Shown in pieces: positions 1 through 6,500 of a stretch of DNA of 7,674 nt. The notes under the pieces are model-generated. The model made no database searches. It was not told the DNA's origin and worked only from the letters and a program-made list of their open reading frames with translations. The number at the start of each line of letters is the position of its first letter. The stretch's first letter is position 1. The position numbers were made by a program, and so were the translations under genes. The stretch is from an uncultured Eubacteriales bacterium (GTDB lineage Bacteria > Bacillota > Clostridia > Peptostreptococcales > Anaerovoracaceae), in contig CADBQT010000110.1 in the NCBI GenBank assembly GCA_902796875.1, positions 1 through 7,674 of the forward strand, in the 5' to 3' direction.

Positions 1-114
1 CTCTTCGCTCAGGTCCCGGATCCGGTCACCGAGCGGATCCGCAGCCTGGATCTGATGAACACCACACCTTCGGAAGCGCTGAAGATCCTGGAAGAGTTAA
101 AGGAACACATTTAA
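1..114 (+). CDS. mutS: DNA mismatch repair protein MutS, C-terminal end (partial)
   Basis: This open frame enters from the left edge and ends at TAA (112-114), giving 37 residues. The tail contains LDLMNTTPSEALKILEEL, which matches the usual end of MutS, where a short stretch of the form 'D-[x]-(M/L)-(T/N)-P-(x)-EAL-xx-L-xxL' closes the protein. MutS binds mismatched bases and recruits MutL. Only the extreme C-terminus is visible, so ATPase and mismatch-binding residues cannot be checked. The assignment rests on this tail plus the mutL gene that begins 10 bases later, the standard mutS-mutL order. A relative such as MutS2 is unlikely because its C-terminus is a Smr domain, which is not seen here. 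Confidence 0.88.
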   Translation, partial: LFAQVPDPVTERIRSLDLMNTTPSEALKILEELKEHI

Positions 115-124
115 GGGTAGATTT

Positions 125-1969
125 ATGATCAGGGTACTGGACAAATCCGTCGCCGATAAGATCGCAGCGGGAGAGGTCATCGACCGTCCCGTCTCCATCG
201 TCAAGGAACTGGTGGAGAACGCCATCGATGCGGAGAGCGGGAACATCACCGTGGAGATCCGAAACGGAGGCAAAAGCTACATTCGGGTCACCGATGACGG
301 CGTGGGCATTTCCGGAGAGGAAGCGGCCCTGGCCTTTTCCCGTCATGCCACCAGCAAGATCGGGGAGGAGAAGGACCTGGACGCCATCGCCACCCTGGGT
401 TTCCGGGGTGAGGCCCTGGCCAGCATCTGCGCCGTAAGCCGGGTGGAGATGATCACCAAACCGGCCGATGCGCCCGCAGGCCGGCGGCTTACGGTGGAGG
501 GAAGCCAGATCCTTCGAGATGTCCCTGCCGGATGTCCCGACGGGACCACCATCACCGTATCCGATCTCTTTTATAATCTCCCGGCCCGCAGGAAATTCCT
601 GGCCTCAGACAACGGGGAGGCCCGCAGGATCATCGATCTTATGTCCCGTATGGCCCTGGCCTACCCGGATATCCGGATCCGGCTGATCAACGGGAAGAAG
701 ACCGTCTTTCAGACCACGGGCAAGGGGAATATCGGAGACAACATCCTCAGGATCTACGGCAAAGAGATCCGTGAGGGGCTGATCCCCGTGGATGAGACCA
801 TGGGAGCGTGCCGCCTTCGCGGCTTTGTGGGCTCTCCGGACCATTCCTCATCTTCCCGAAACCGGCAGATCTTCTGCGTCAACGGGCGGATCGTCTCCAG
901 CAAAGACCTGGAAAGGGGCCTTGAACGGGCCTACCGGGAAAGACTGTTCACCGGCCGTTTCCCCATGGCGTTTCTGTTTCTTTCCGTTCCCCCGGAGACC
1001 CTGGACGTGAACGTTCACCCCACGAAAAAGGAGATCCGCTTCGACGATCCCTTCCTCATGGAGGATCTGGTGGAGCGTGCCGCCGCAAAGGCATTGGCCA
1101 CAGGGGGTGCCATCCCCGCGCCCAAGGCGGAGACGGTGGAGATCCCCGGGGATAGGGAAGAGGAACCGGTCCAAACAGAGACAGAACCCGGGAAAATCCG
1201 AGAAAAAACGGTCATCAGTAATGAAAAACCCGTCGATAACGGCTCCGTAGCACGGGAGCATGCTCCCATCCAGAGAGAAGAACAGCCCCAGGAACAAGTC
1301 GACATAAAATATTTATTGGAAGATATGCGGAAAGAGGCGGAATCCTCCGGATCCCATGAAATGGCAGAAGAGAAGGGGGAATACGCCGACGTGGACCTTA
1401 AGTCTCTGGACGTGATCGGCGTAGGATTGGACACCTACATCATCGCATCCGACGGAGAGGACCTGTTTCTCATCGATCAGCACGCCGCCCACGAGCGGAT
1501 CTTCTACGAGACCTTCCTGAATCAATACCATTCGGAAGAAAAGTATCGCCAGGCGACTCTGGTGCCTTTGCAGTACAGCGTTTCCGCCGATGTGGAAGCT
1601 GCGGAAGACGAGTGGATCGATCAGGTCCGGGCCATGGGCTACGACATCGAATACTTCGGCAGCCGGACCTACATCGTCCGGGAAGTTCCCGCTTTCATGG
1701 AGGGGGAGGAAGCGGATCGTTTCCTCCGTCAGTTCTTTTTGGAACTGGCCGATGCTCCCGATGTTCGCCAGTTTCCCACTCTGGATAAACTGATCATCCG
1801 ATCCTGCAAGTCCGCCGTCAAGGGTGGCGACCGTCTGGACCGGCGGGAGGTGGCCGCTTTGCTGGATCAGCTGGCCGAATGCGGCAATCCCTGGTCCTGT
1901 CCCCACGGACGGCCCACCATCGTCCGTCTTCGTCGTTACGAACTGGAAAAGATGTTCAAGCGGGTGTGA
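125..1969 (+). CDS. mutL: DNA mismatch repair protein MutL with endonuclease motif
   Basis: MutL couples mismatch recognition by MutS to strand incision and repair. The 614-residue protein has the normal MutL length. The N-terminal GHKL ATPase shows KELVENAID (E28, N32), DDGVGI (57-62), ATSKI (75-79) and GFRGEALASI (92-101). A charged, Glu-rich linker spans about residues 335-430. The C-terminal dimerisation/nuclease domain carries the metal-binding motif DQHAxxExxxxE (D451 to E462), SCKSAVKGGD (C561) and CPHGRP (C592-P597), the set found in MutL proteins that nick DNA themselves. The protein ends in MFKRV. The ATG at 125 gives the conserved start MIRVLDKSVADKIAAGEVIDRP. A modest ribosome site (AAGGG, 113-117) overlaps the mutS stop. 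miaA follows after 3 bases. No lesion or frameshift is seen. Endonuclease activity is inferred from family knowledge. Confidence 0.97.
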   Translation: MIRVLDKSVADKIAAGEVIDRPVSIVKELVENAIDAESGNITVEIRNGGKSYIRVTDDGVGISGEEAALAFSRHATSKIGEEKDLDAIATLGFRGEALASICAVSRVEMITKPADAPAGRRLTVEGSQILRDVPAGCPDGTTITVSDLFYNLPARRKFLASDNGEARRIIDLMSRMALAYPDIRIRLINGKKTVFQTTGKGNIGDNILRIYGKEIREGLIPVDETMGACRLRGFVGSPDHSSSSRNRQIFCVNGRIVSSKDLERGLERAYRERLFTGRFPMAFLFLSVPPETLDVNVHPTKKEIRFDDPFLMEDLVERAAAKALATGGAIPAPKAETVEIPGDREEEPVQTETEPGKIREKTVISNEKPVDNGSVAREHAPIQREEQPQEQVDIKYLLEDMRKEAESSGSHEMAEEKGEYADVDLKSLDVIGVGLDTYIIASDGEDLFLIDQHAAHERIFYETFLNQYHSEEKYRQATLVPLQYSVSADVEAAEDEWIDQVRAMGYDIEYFGSRTYIVREVPAFMEGEEADRFLRQFFLELADAPDVRQFPTLDKLIIRSCKSAVKGGDRLDRREVAALLDQLAECGNPWSCPHGRPTIVRLRRYELEKMFKRV

Positions 1970-1972
1970 TCC

Positions 1973-2905
1973 ATGGCTGAGAAGATCCTGATCATCGCCG
2001 GGCCAACGGCTTCCGGCAAATCCGCTTTCGCCATGGAGGCGGCAAAACGCTTCGACGGGGAGATCGTCTCCTGCGACTCCATGCAGATTTATCGTTACAT
2101 GGATATCGGCACGGCCAAGCCCACCAGGGAAGAACGGGAGGAGATCCCTCATCATCTGGTGGATTTCGTGGATCCCCGGGAGGAGTTTACCGTGGCGGAC
2201 TACGCCCGGCTGGCCAGAGAAGCCATCGCCGACATCGCCTCGAGAGGCAAACTTCCCATTATCTGCGGCGGGACCGGTCTATATCTGAACAGCATCCTGT
2301 ATAAGATGGATTTCGGTGAAGGCCCCAAGGATGAAGCCTATCGCCGGCAGCTGGAGGAACTGGCGAGCCGGGAAGGCGCCCAGGCCCTCCATGAACAGTT
2401 GAAATCACTGGATCCCGAAGCGGCGGAGCGGATCCATCCCAACAACCGGAAGAAGCTGATCCGGGCCCTTGAGCGTCTCCGTCAGGGAGAAGGAGCGGTC
2501 CGGGAATTCGGGAAGGCAAACCAGGCGGACCCTGCCTTTGCGCCTACCTTGGTCGGGATCTGCCGGCAGCGACAGGAGCTCTACGACAGGATCAATGCCC
2601 GGGTACTGACCATGATCCGTGAGGGGCTGGCCGACGAGGTCAAAAAACTCTCGGAGATGGGACTGACGGCGGAGCACGTGTCCATGCAGGGCATCGGCTA
2701 CCGGGAGATGTTTCCCTATCTGGCCGGGGAGAAGACCCTGGAGGAAACTACAGAACTGATCCAGAAGAACACGAGACACTACGCCAAACGCCAGTTCACC
2801 TGGTTCAAGCGGTATGATACAATGAAGTGGCAGAACCTGTCCGAATTTACGTCAGAAGAGGAGGCTTGGAAGGATCTGATCCTATGGCTGGAAGCAAGAA
2901 AATAA
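1973..2905 (+). CDS. miaA: tRNA dimethylallyltransferase MiaA
   Basis: MiaA transfers a dimethylallyl group from dimethylallyl diphosphate to N6 of adenine 37 in tRNAs that read codons starting with U, giving i6A and improving decoding. The 310-residue product has the usual length. Visible motifs are the P-loop GPTASGKS (10-17), CDSMQIYR (34-41) with the family's catalytic Asp35, DIGTAKPT (44-51), CGGTGLYL (98-105), DPEAAERIHPNNRKKLIRALE (about 147-167), QGIGYREM (239-246) and RQFTWFKR (273-280). The ATG lies 3 bases after the mutL stop with no clear Shine-Dalgarno sequence, so translation is probably coupled to mutL. The mutL-miaA pair is common in Firmicutes. The last 22 bases overlap the start of the next gene. 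Nothing is missing. Confidence 0.97.
   Translation: MAEKILIIAGPTASGKSAFAMEAAKRFDGEIVSCDSMQIYRYMDIGTAKPTREEREEIPHHLVDFVDPREEFTVADYARLAREAIADIASRGKLPIICGGTGLYLNSILYKMDFGEGPKDEAYRRQLEELASREGAQALHEQLKSLDPEAAERIHPNNRKKLIRALERLRQGEGAVREFGKANQADPAFAPTLVGICRQRQELYDRINARVLTMIREGLADEVKKLSEMGLTAEHVSMQGIGYREMFPYLAGEKTLEETTELIQKNTRHYAKRQFTWFKRYDTMKWQNLSEFTSEEEAWKDLILWLEARK
2870..2874 (+). promoter_or_regulatory. ribosome binding site that fixes the recombinase start
   Basis: AAGGA lies inside the end of miaA, 9 bases before the ATG at 2884. An in-frame GTG exists upstream at 2827 but has no comparable site at the right distance and would extend the overlap with miaA to 79 bases. The ATG at 2884 is therefore the preferred start. 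Confidence 0.6.
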
Positions 2906-4032
2906 AACTTCATAACCGGAGCGACAAACCGGACAATATCGCCCTCAGACAGTACGAGATCGAGGAGAACTGCGGGAAGCTCGAACGTCAGCTTCCCGGC
3001 TTCATGCGGGGATATTTCGCCTATCTGAAGGGAAATGTCCTGCCTTTGACCCGGTACAACTACCTGAAGGACGTTAAGTTCTTCTGCCAGTATCTGATCG
3101 ACGAGACGGACCTGACTCAGGCCAAAACCACGAAAGAGATCAAACTGACCGAATTCGTCGAGATAAAGGCCGTGGACGTGAACATCTTCATCGATTACTG
3201 CCGCCAGTACACGGTGGAAAAGGACGACGTCATCACCGTATACGAGAACAGCAACAAGACCCTGGCCCGGAAGAAATCCTCCGTATCCGTCCTGTTCAAA
3301 CAGCTTTATCGGGACGGTCTTCTCGAGGAGAACATCACCGACGGCTTCGATCCCATCCGGGTCCCCAAAGCGGGAGAACGGGAGATCAAGACCCTCCAGG
3401 ACGACGAAGTGATGATCATGCTGGATGCGGTCTCCACCGGGACCCATCTGACGGACAAGGAGCGCCAGTTCTGGGAAAAGACCAGGAAACGGGACAAGGC
3501 CATCCTGATCCTGTTTCTCACCTACGGGCTGCGGCTCTTCGAGCTTCAGCAGCTGAATGTGTCCTCCTTTAACTTCTCCCGGGGAGAATTCAAGATCTAC
3601 CGGAAACGGGACAAGGAGGCGGTCATGCCCCTTAACCGCTCGGTGACCGAGGTGGTGGAAGATTACATCGCAAACGAGCGGCCCCGGGAAGACAGGATCG
3701 CCGAAGGCCACGAGGACGCCCTGTTCCTGTCCATCCAGGGGAAACGGATGACGGAGCGGGCCATCCGGGATCTGGTGAAGAAATACACATCCATCGGCAT
3801 GGCCACGTCGAGAAAAGCGGGATACAGCCCTCACAAGCTGCGGGCCACGGCGGCCACCAGCCTGATCGGGCGGGGGAATTCCATCTTCGACGTACAGGCG
3901 CTGATGGATCACGAACAGGTAACGACGACACAGCTCTACGCCGATCACAAGATGAACGTGAAACGGGATCTGGTCAAAGACATGGAATGGGAGCTGGAGA
4001 GAAGAGGAGAAGACAGCAATGGTAAAAAATAA
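2884..4032 (+). CDS. Xer-like tyrosine recombinase
   Basis: From the ATG at 2884 the protein has 382 residues. The N-terminal half (about 33-150) looks like a core-binding SAM-like domain: LPGFMRGYFAYLK, then TRYNYLKDVKFFCQYL, then a helix-rich stretch ending in KSSVSVLFKQLYRDG. The C-terminal half is the tyrosine recombinase catalytic domain with all expected residues: Arg217 in GLRLFE, a beta-hairpin lysine (K241 or K244), His317 and Arg320 in PHKLR, His343 in MDHEQ, and the nucleophile Tyr352 in QLYAD. The enzyme should cut and rejoin DNA through a 3'-phosphotyrosine link. The long core domain and extended loop before Arg217 (about 184-205) recall single-recombinase Xer proteins such as XerS more than classical 298-residue XerC/XerD; that is a judgement by eye. 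It overlaps miaA by 22 bases and the next gene by 14, so it looks like a settled operon member rather than a phage integrase. A role in chromosome dimer resolution is inferred; no dif-like site was noticed here. Confidence 0.87.
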   Translation: MAGSKKIKLHNRSDKPDNIALRQYEIEENCGKLERQLPGFMRGYFAYLKGNVLPLTRYNYLKDVKFFCQYLIDETDLTQAKTTKEIKLTEFVEIKAVDVNIFIDYCRQYTVEKDDVITVYENSNKTLARKKSSVSVLFKQLYRDGLLEENITDGFDPIRVPKAGEREIKTLQDDEVMIMLDAVSTGTHLTDKERQFWEKTRKRDKAILILFLTYGLRLFELQQLNVSSFNFSRGEFKIYRKRDKEAVMPLNRSVTEVVEDYIANERPREDRIAEGHEDALFLSIQGKRMTERAIRDLVKKYTSIGMATSRKAGYSPHKLRATAATSLIGRGNSIFDVQALMDHEQVTTTQLYADHKMNVKRDLVKDMEWELERRGEDSNGKK

Positions 4033-5314
4033 TACACGGGATCTGTTAAAGGAGGAATTCGGCATCTCATCCGAGGTGCTGGACCTCATCGAAAAGAGCG
4101 AGGGGGAGGTTTCTGCCGAGTTTTCCGCTCTGGATGAGGTCATGACCTACAATCAGTACAAGGTCCTGAATGCCTTTCAGAAAAACAACATCCGGGAGCT
4201 TCACTTCTCCTGGAAGACGGGCTACGGCTATGACGATCCGGGAAGGGAGGCTCTGGAACGGGTCTACGCCGACGTTTTCCATACGGAGGCCGCTCTGGTC
4301 CGGCCCATCATCGTCAACGGCACCCACGCCCTGTCCCTGACTTTGACCGGTATTCTTCGTCCGGGAGACGAGATGATCTACACCACGGGAGGTCCCTACG
4401 ACACCCTGGAAGAGGTCATCGGGATCCGTGGAGAAGGGAAGGGATCCCTGAAGGAATACGGGGTGACCTATAAGCAGGTGGAACTTCTGGAGGACGGACA
4501 CATCGATCTCGACGGGATCCGGGAGGCCATCAGCGATAAGACCCGCATGGTATGCCTCCAGAGAGCCACGGGGTACGCCTGGCGGCCGGCGGTGACCATC
4601 GAAGAGATCGAGCAGTGGGCGGCCTTTGTCAAGAGCATCGACCCCAACATCATCTGCATGGTGGACAACTGCTACGGCGAGTATCTTCATGTGAAGGAAC
4701 CCACGGACGTGGGGGCGGACGTTATGGCGGGATCCCTCATCAAGAATCCCGGCGGCGGCCTGGCCCTGTCCGGAGGTTACATCGTCGGACGGGAGGATCT
4801 CATCGAGAAGATCTCCTATAGGATGACCTCTCCCGGGATCGGCGGAGAGTGCGGCCTGACCTTTGGCCAGACCCGGTCCAACATGCTGGGCCTGTTTATC
4901 GCTCCCCGCACGGTGAACGGAGCGGTGAAGGGGGCGATCCTCTGCGCAAAGGCATTCGAGGCCCTGGGATACGACACCTGCCCCGGATCCGGGGATGCGC
5001 GAAGCGACATCATCCAGGCGGTGAAACTGGGCTCTCCCGAGAAGATCATCGCTTTCTGTCAGGGGATCCAGGCGGCGGCGCCGGTGGATGCAGGCGTGGC
5101 CCCCGAGCCCTGGGATATGCCCGGGTATGCGGATCCGGTCATCATGGCCGACGGCTGCTTCATCCAGGGGTCGTCCATCGAACTTTCGGCGGATGCACCC
5201 ATCCGGGAACCCTATGTGGTATATTTTCAGGGAGGCCTGACCTACGAACATTCCCGGTTCGGCGTCATCAAGGCTCTGCAGGAAATGAAGGACAGAGATC
5301 TTCTGAAGATCTGA
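4019..5314 (+). CDS. PLP-dependent YnbB / methionine gamma-lyase family protein ('aluminum resistance protein')
   Basis: This 431-residue protein belongs to the fold-type I PLP enzyme family often annotated 'methionine gamma-lyase family' or 'aluminum resistance protein' (YnbB in Bacillus). Supporting features are HFSWKTGYGYDDPGREALE (about 62-80), VNGTHALSL (99-107), TTGGPYDTLEEVIG (122-135), the cofactor-contacting Asp216 in MVDNCYGE, and the predicted Schiff-base Lys242 in GSLIKNPGGG. The C-terminal half contains SPGIGGECG and LGLFIAPRTV, typical of this family. It should act in the cytosol on a sulfur amino acid or related substrate by elimination chemistry, but the physiological substrate is not established; aluminium resistance is a historical label. 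AGGAG at 4005-4009 lies 9 bases before the ATG. The start overlaps the recombinase by 14 bases, and the next gene begins 3 bases after the stop. In Bacillus and many clostridia ynbB also lies downstream of mutSL-miaA, which supports the call. Confidence 0.9.
   Translation: MVKNNTRDLLKEEFGISSEVLDLIEKSEGEVSAEFSALDEVMTYNQYKVLNAFQKNNIRELHFSWKTGYGYDDPGREALERVYADVFHTEAALVRPIIVNGTHALSLTLTGILRPGDEMIYTTGGPYDTLEEVIGIRGEGKGSLKEYGVTYKQVELLEDGHIDLDGIREAISDKTRMVCLQRATGYAWRPAVTIEEIEQWAAFVKSIDPNIICMVDNCYGEYLHVKEPTDVGADVMAGSLIKNPGGGLALSGGYIVGREDLIEKISYRMTSPGIGGECGLTFGQTRSNMLGLFIAPRTVNGAVKGAILCAKAFEALGYDTCPGSGDARSDIIQAVKLGSPEKIIAFCQGIQAAAPVDAGVAPEPWDMPGYADPVIMADGCFIQGSSIELSADAPIREPYVVYFQGGLTYEHSRFGVIKALQEMKDRDLLKI
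5296..5312. repeat. 17-base palindrome at the end of the YnbB-like gene
   Basis: AGATCTTC and GAAGATCT form a perfect 8-base inverted repeat around a single T, ending at the first base of the TGA stop of the YnbB-like gene and 5 bases before the ATG of the VTT-domain gene. In RNA it could form a 7-bp stem with a CTG loop exactly where a ribosome site for the next gene would be expected. No U-tract follows, so it is not a terminator. A regulatory role is only inferred. Confidence 0.4.
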
Positions 5315-5317
5315 ATT

Positions 5318-6046
5318 ATGAAGGAAAGCACGAAACAAAAGTTAAAAGTGGTCATCGCAGTGGTCAAGCTGCTGCTTTTGCTGGTCATCCTCCTGGGGAT
5401 ACCGGCCTATATTTACTTTTTCCATCACGACATCATCGACCGGTTCTCGTCCATCGAAGCCGTGGAGGCCTTTTTCAATCAGCATAAGTCCCAGAGCATA
5501 CTGATTTATCTGGGTCTGCAGATCATACAGATCGTCATCTGCATCATGCCGGGTGCGGCTCTTCAGTTTGCCGCAGGCTACATTTTCCACTTCTGGCTGG
5601 GTCTGCTCCTCGCCTTATCGGGAGCATTGGTAGGGACCATTCTGACCTATTATCTGGCCCGGATCCTGGGCCACGACGCCATGCACCTGTTCTTCGGCGA
5701 GGAAAAGATCAACAACATGCTGGAGAAGATCAACAGCAAGAAGGGGGTCATCGTCGTATTCCTCATCTATCTGATCCCCGGCGTGCCAAAGGATCTGTGC
5801 ACCTATGCGGCGGGACTGTCGGAGATGAAGCTGAGACTGTTTCTGATCCTGTCTATGGTCGGAAGGACCCCGGCCATGATGGGATCCCTCATCATCGGGC
5901 ACCACGTGGAGCAGGGGAGCTATACCGTAGCCATCGTGCTTGCCTGCATCGCCGTCGTACTCTGCGTCCTGGGCGTGGTCTTCCGGAACAAGATCACCGA
6001 CGCCTTCGACCGGGTCTATGTCAAACTCCAGAAATACATGAATTAA
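5318..6046 (+). CDS. VTT-domain (TVP38/TMEM64, DedA-like) membrane protein
   Basis: The 242-residue product is an integral membrane protein. A short basic N-terminus (MKESTKQKLK) precedes a strong hydrophobic segment at about 11-35. Further hydrophobic stretches lie at about 60-78, 80-113 (possibly two helices or a re-entrant loop), 144-166, 173-195 and 203-222. The core carries PGAALQFAAGYIFHFWLGL (78-96), a Gly-rich helix ending TYYLARILG, and IPGVPKDLCTYAAGL (153-167). These match the VTT ('SNARE-associated') family signatures, a Gly-rich first half and a Pro-containing second re-entrant loop. Related DedA/TVP38 proteins are linked to lipid transport or scrambling and to membrane homeostasis; the substrate here is unknown. 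The ATG is 3 bases after the preceding stop and has no clear Shine-Dalgarno sequence, so coupled translation is likely. It is the last gene of the mutS-led series, and no terminator is visible after it. Confidence 0.85.
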   Translation: MKESTKQKLKVVIAVVKLLLLLVILLGIPAYIYFFHHDIIDRFSSIEAVEAFFNQHKSQSILIYLGLQIIQIVICIMPGAALQFAAGYIFHFWLGLLLALSGALVGTILTYYLARILGHDAMHLFFGEEKINNMLEKINSKKGVIVVFLIYLIPGVPKDLCTYAAGLSEMKLRLFLILSMVGRTPAMMGSLIIGHHVEQGSYTVAIVLACIAVVLCVLGVVFRNKITDAFDRVYVKLQKYMN

Positions 6047-6054
6047 AAGAAAAA

Positions 6055-6066
6055 GAACAAATGTTC
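6055..6066. promoter_or_regulatory. LexA box 1 (upstream of the -35)
   Basis: GAACAAATGTTC matches the Gram-positive LexA box core GAAC-N4-GTTC perfectly. It begins 8 bases after the stop of the VTT-domain gene and ends 9 bases before the -35 hexamer of the LysM gene promoter. The flanked 14-mer (A on each side) recurs exactly at box 3. Confidence 0.85.
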
Positions 6067-6075
6067 ATTTCCCTC

Positions 6076-6104
6076 TTGACAGCGAACAAACATTCTGTTA
6101 CTAT
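6076..6104 (+). promoter_or_regulatory. sigma-A-type promoter of the LysM/YneA-like gene
   Basis: TTGACA (6076-6081) is separated by exactly 17 bases from TACTAT (6099-6104), a near-consensus vegetative promoter. Transcription would start near 6111, giving a leader of about 55 bases before the ATG at 6167. The -35/-10 spacer contains LexA box 2, and boxes 1 and 3 flank the promoter, so LexA binding should exclude RNA polymerase. Confidence 0.85.
6084..6095. promoter_or_regulatory. LexA box 2 (imperfect, between -35 and -10)
   Basis: GAACAAACATTC has a perfect left half-site and one mismatch in the right half (ATTC for GTTC). It fills most of the promoter spacer. Its centre is 29 bp from box 1 and 33 bp from box 3, about three helical turns each. 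Its position makes it a likely weaker, promoter-occluding operator; binding is inferred. Confidence 0.65.
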
Positions 6105-6116
6105 GTATTTGCTCGA

Positions 6117-6128
6117 GAACAAATGTTC
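6117..6128. promoter_or_regulatory. LexA box 3 (downstream of the -10, near +7)
   Basis: GAACAAATGTTC is a second perfect GAAC-N4-GTTC site, just downstream of the predicted transcription start. With its flanking A residues it is identical over 14 bases to box 1 and is offset by exactly 62 bp, close to six helical turns, so both sites lie on nearly the same DNA face. It could also act as a roadblock to transcripts reading in from the upstream operon. Confidence 0.85.
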
Positions 6129-6166
6129 ACGGCAAAGGGTAGAGGAAGAGAAAGAGAGGGATCACC

Positions 6167-6481
6167 ATGAACAGACAGGCAAGAAAAAGATATCGCATCA
6201 CATCACCGTTCCGGTTTATCACATTTCTCGTTATCGTCGCGGTAATGCTCATCGGAGGCATACAGCTGATCGCAGGACCGGCGGAATCCACAGCCGAGTC
6301 TGTGGATGAAACCTTTGGGTATACGGTCAGCTACGGAGATACCCTCTGGGGCATCGCCGATAAGTATAAGGACCCGAATACGGATACCAGAAAAGCCGTA
6401 TACGAGATATGCCGGGTCAACGAGATCCAGCCGGATGATCTCCAGGCAAATATGGAGATCCAGATCCCGGAAGATCTGTAA
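6167..6481 (+). CDS. YneA-like SOS-controlled cell-division inhibitor (TM + LysM)
   Basis: The 104-residue protein has a basic N-terminus (MNRQARKRYR), one hydrophobic segment at about 17-37 that fits a membrane anchor or uncleaved signal, a short acidic linker, and a single LysM domain at about 52-101 starting YTVSYGDTLWGIADKY and ending QIPEDL. LysM domains bind peptidoglycan. This layout and size match YneA of Bacillus and Listeria, which blocks cell division during the SOS response; the gene is the obvious target of the three LexA boxes upstream. The predicted position is membrane-anchored with the LysM domain outside. The start is supported by GAGAGGG (6154-6160), 6 bases before the ATG, within a purine-rich leader. 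Family sequence identity is usually low, so the identification rests on architecture plus LexA control. A plain LysM protein with another wall function is the alternative. lexA, often next to yneA, is not adjacent here. Confidence 0.82.
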   Translation: MNRQARKRYRITSPFRFITFLVIVAVMLIGGIQLIAGPAESTAESVDETFGYTVSYGDTLWGIADKYKDPNTDTRKAVYEICRVNEIQPDDLQANMEIQIPEDL

Positions 6482-6500
6482 ACGGATTTTAGAAGCATGA

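Noticed and set aside
1313..2155. 280-codon minus-strand frame across the mutL-miaA junction
   Set aside because: It overlaps the conserved MutL nuclease domain and the MiaA P-loop on the other strand, with no recognisable motifs.
2827..2883. N-terminal extension of the recombinase from a GTG start
   Set aside because: No suitable ribosome site, and a 79-base overlap with miaA. The ATG at 2884 has AAGGA at good spacing.
2884..4032. Recombinase as the integrase of a mobile element or prophage with attachment sites
   Set aside because: It overlaps housekeeping genes on both sides, shares their codon use, and no direct repeats, tRNA gene or phage genes flank it.
2779..4143. 454-codon open frame on the minus strand across the recombinase gene
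   Set aside because: It lies antisense to a gene with a full set of catalytic residues. The translation has no recognisable domain, and long antisense frames are expected from the strong codon bias in this sequence.
4067..5338. 423-codon open frame on the minus strand across the YnbB-like gene
   Set aside because: It is antisense to a well-conserved PLP enzyme and rich in His, Gly, Asp and Arg without domain features; a codon-bias shadow.
6055..6128. The repeated 14-mers as a CRISPR-like or iteron array
   Set aside because: Only two exact copies plus one degenerate copy, each an internal GAAC/GTTC palindrome around a promoter; LexA operators explain them fully.
5797..6309. 170-codon plus-strand frame spanning the VTT gene end, the LexA region and the LysM gene start
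   Set aside because: Out of frame with both real genes. It crosses a clear promoter with three operators, and its composition is not protein-like.
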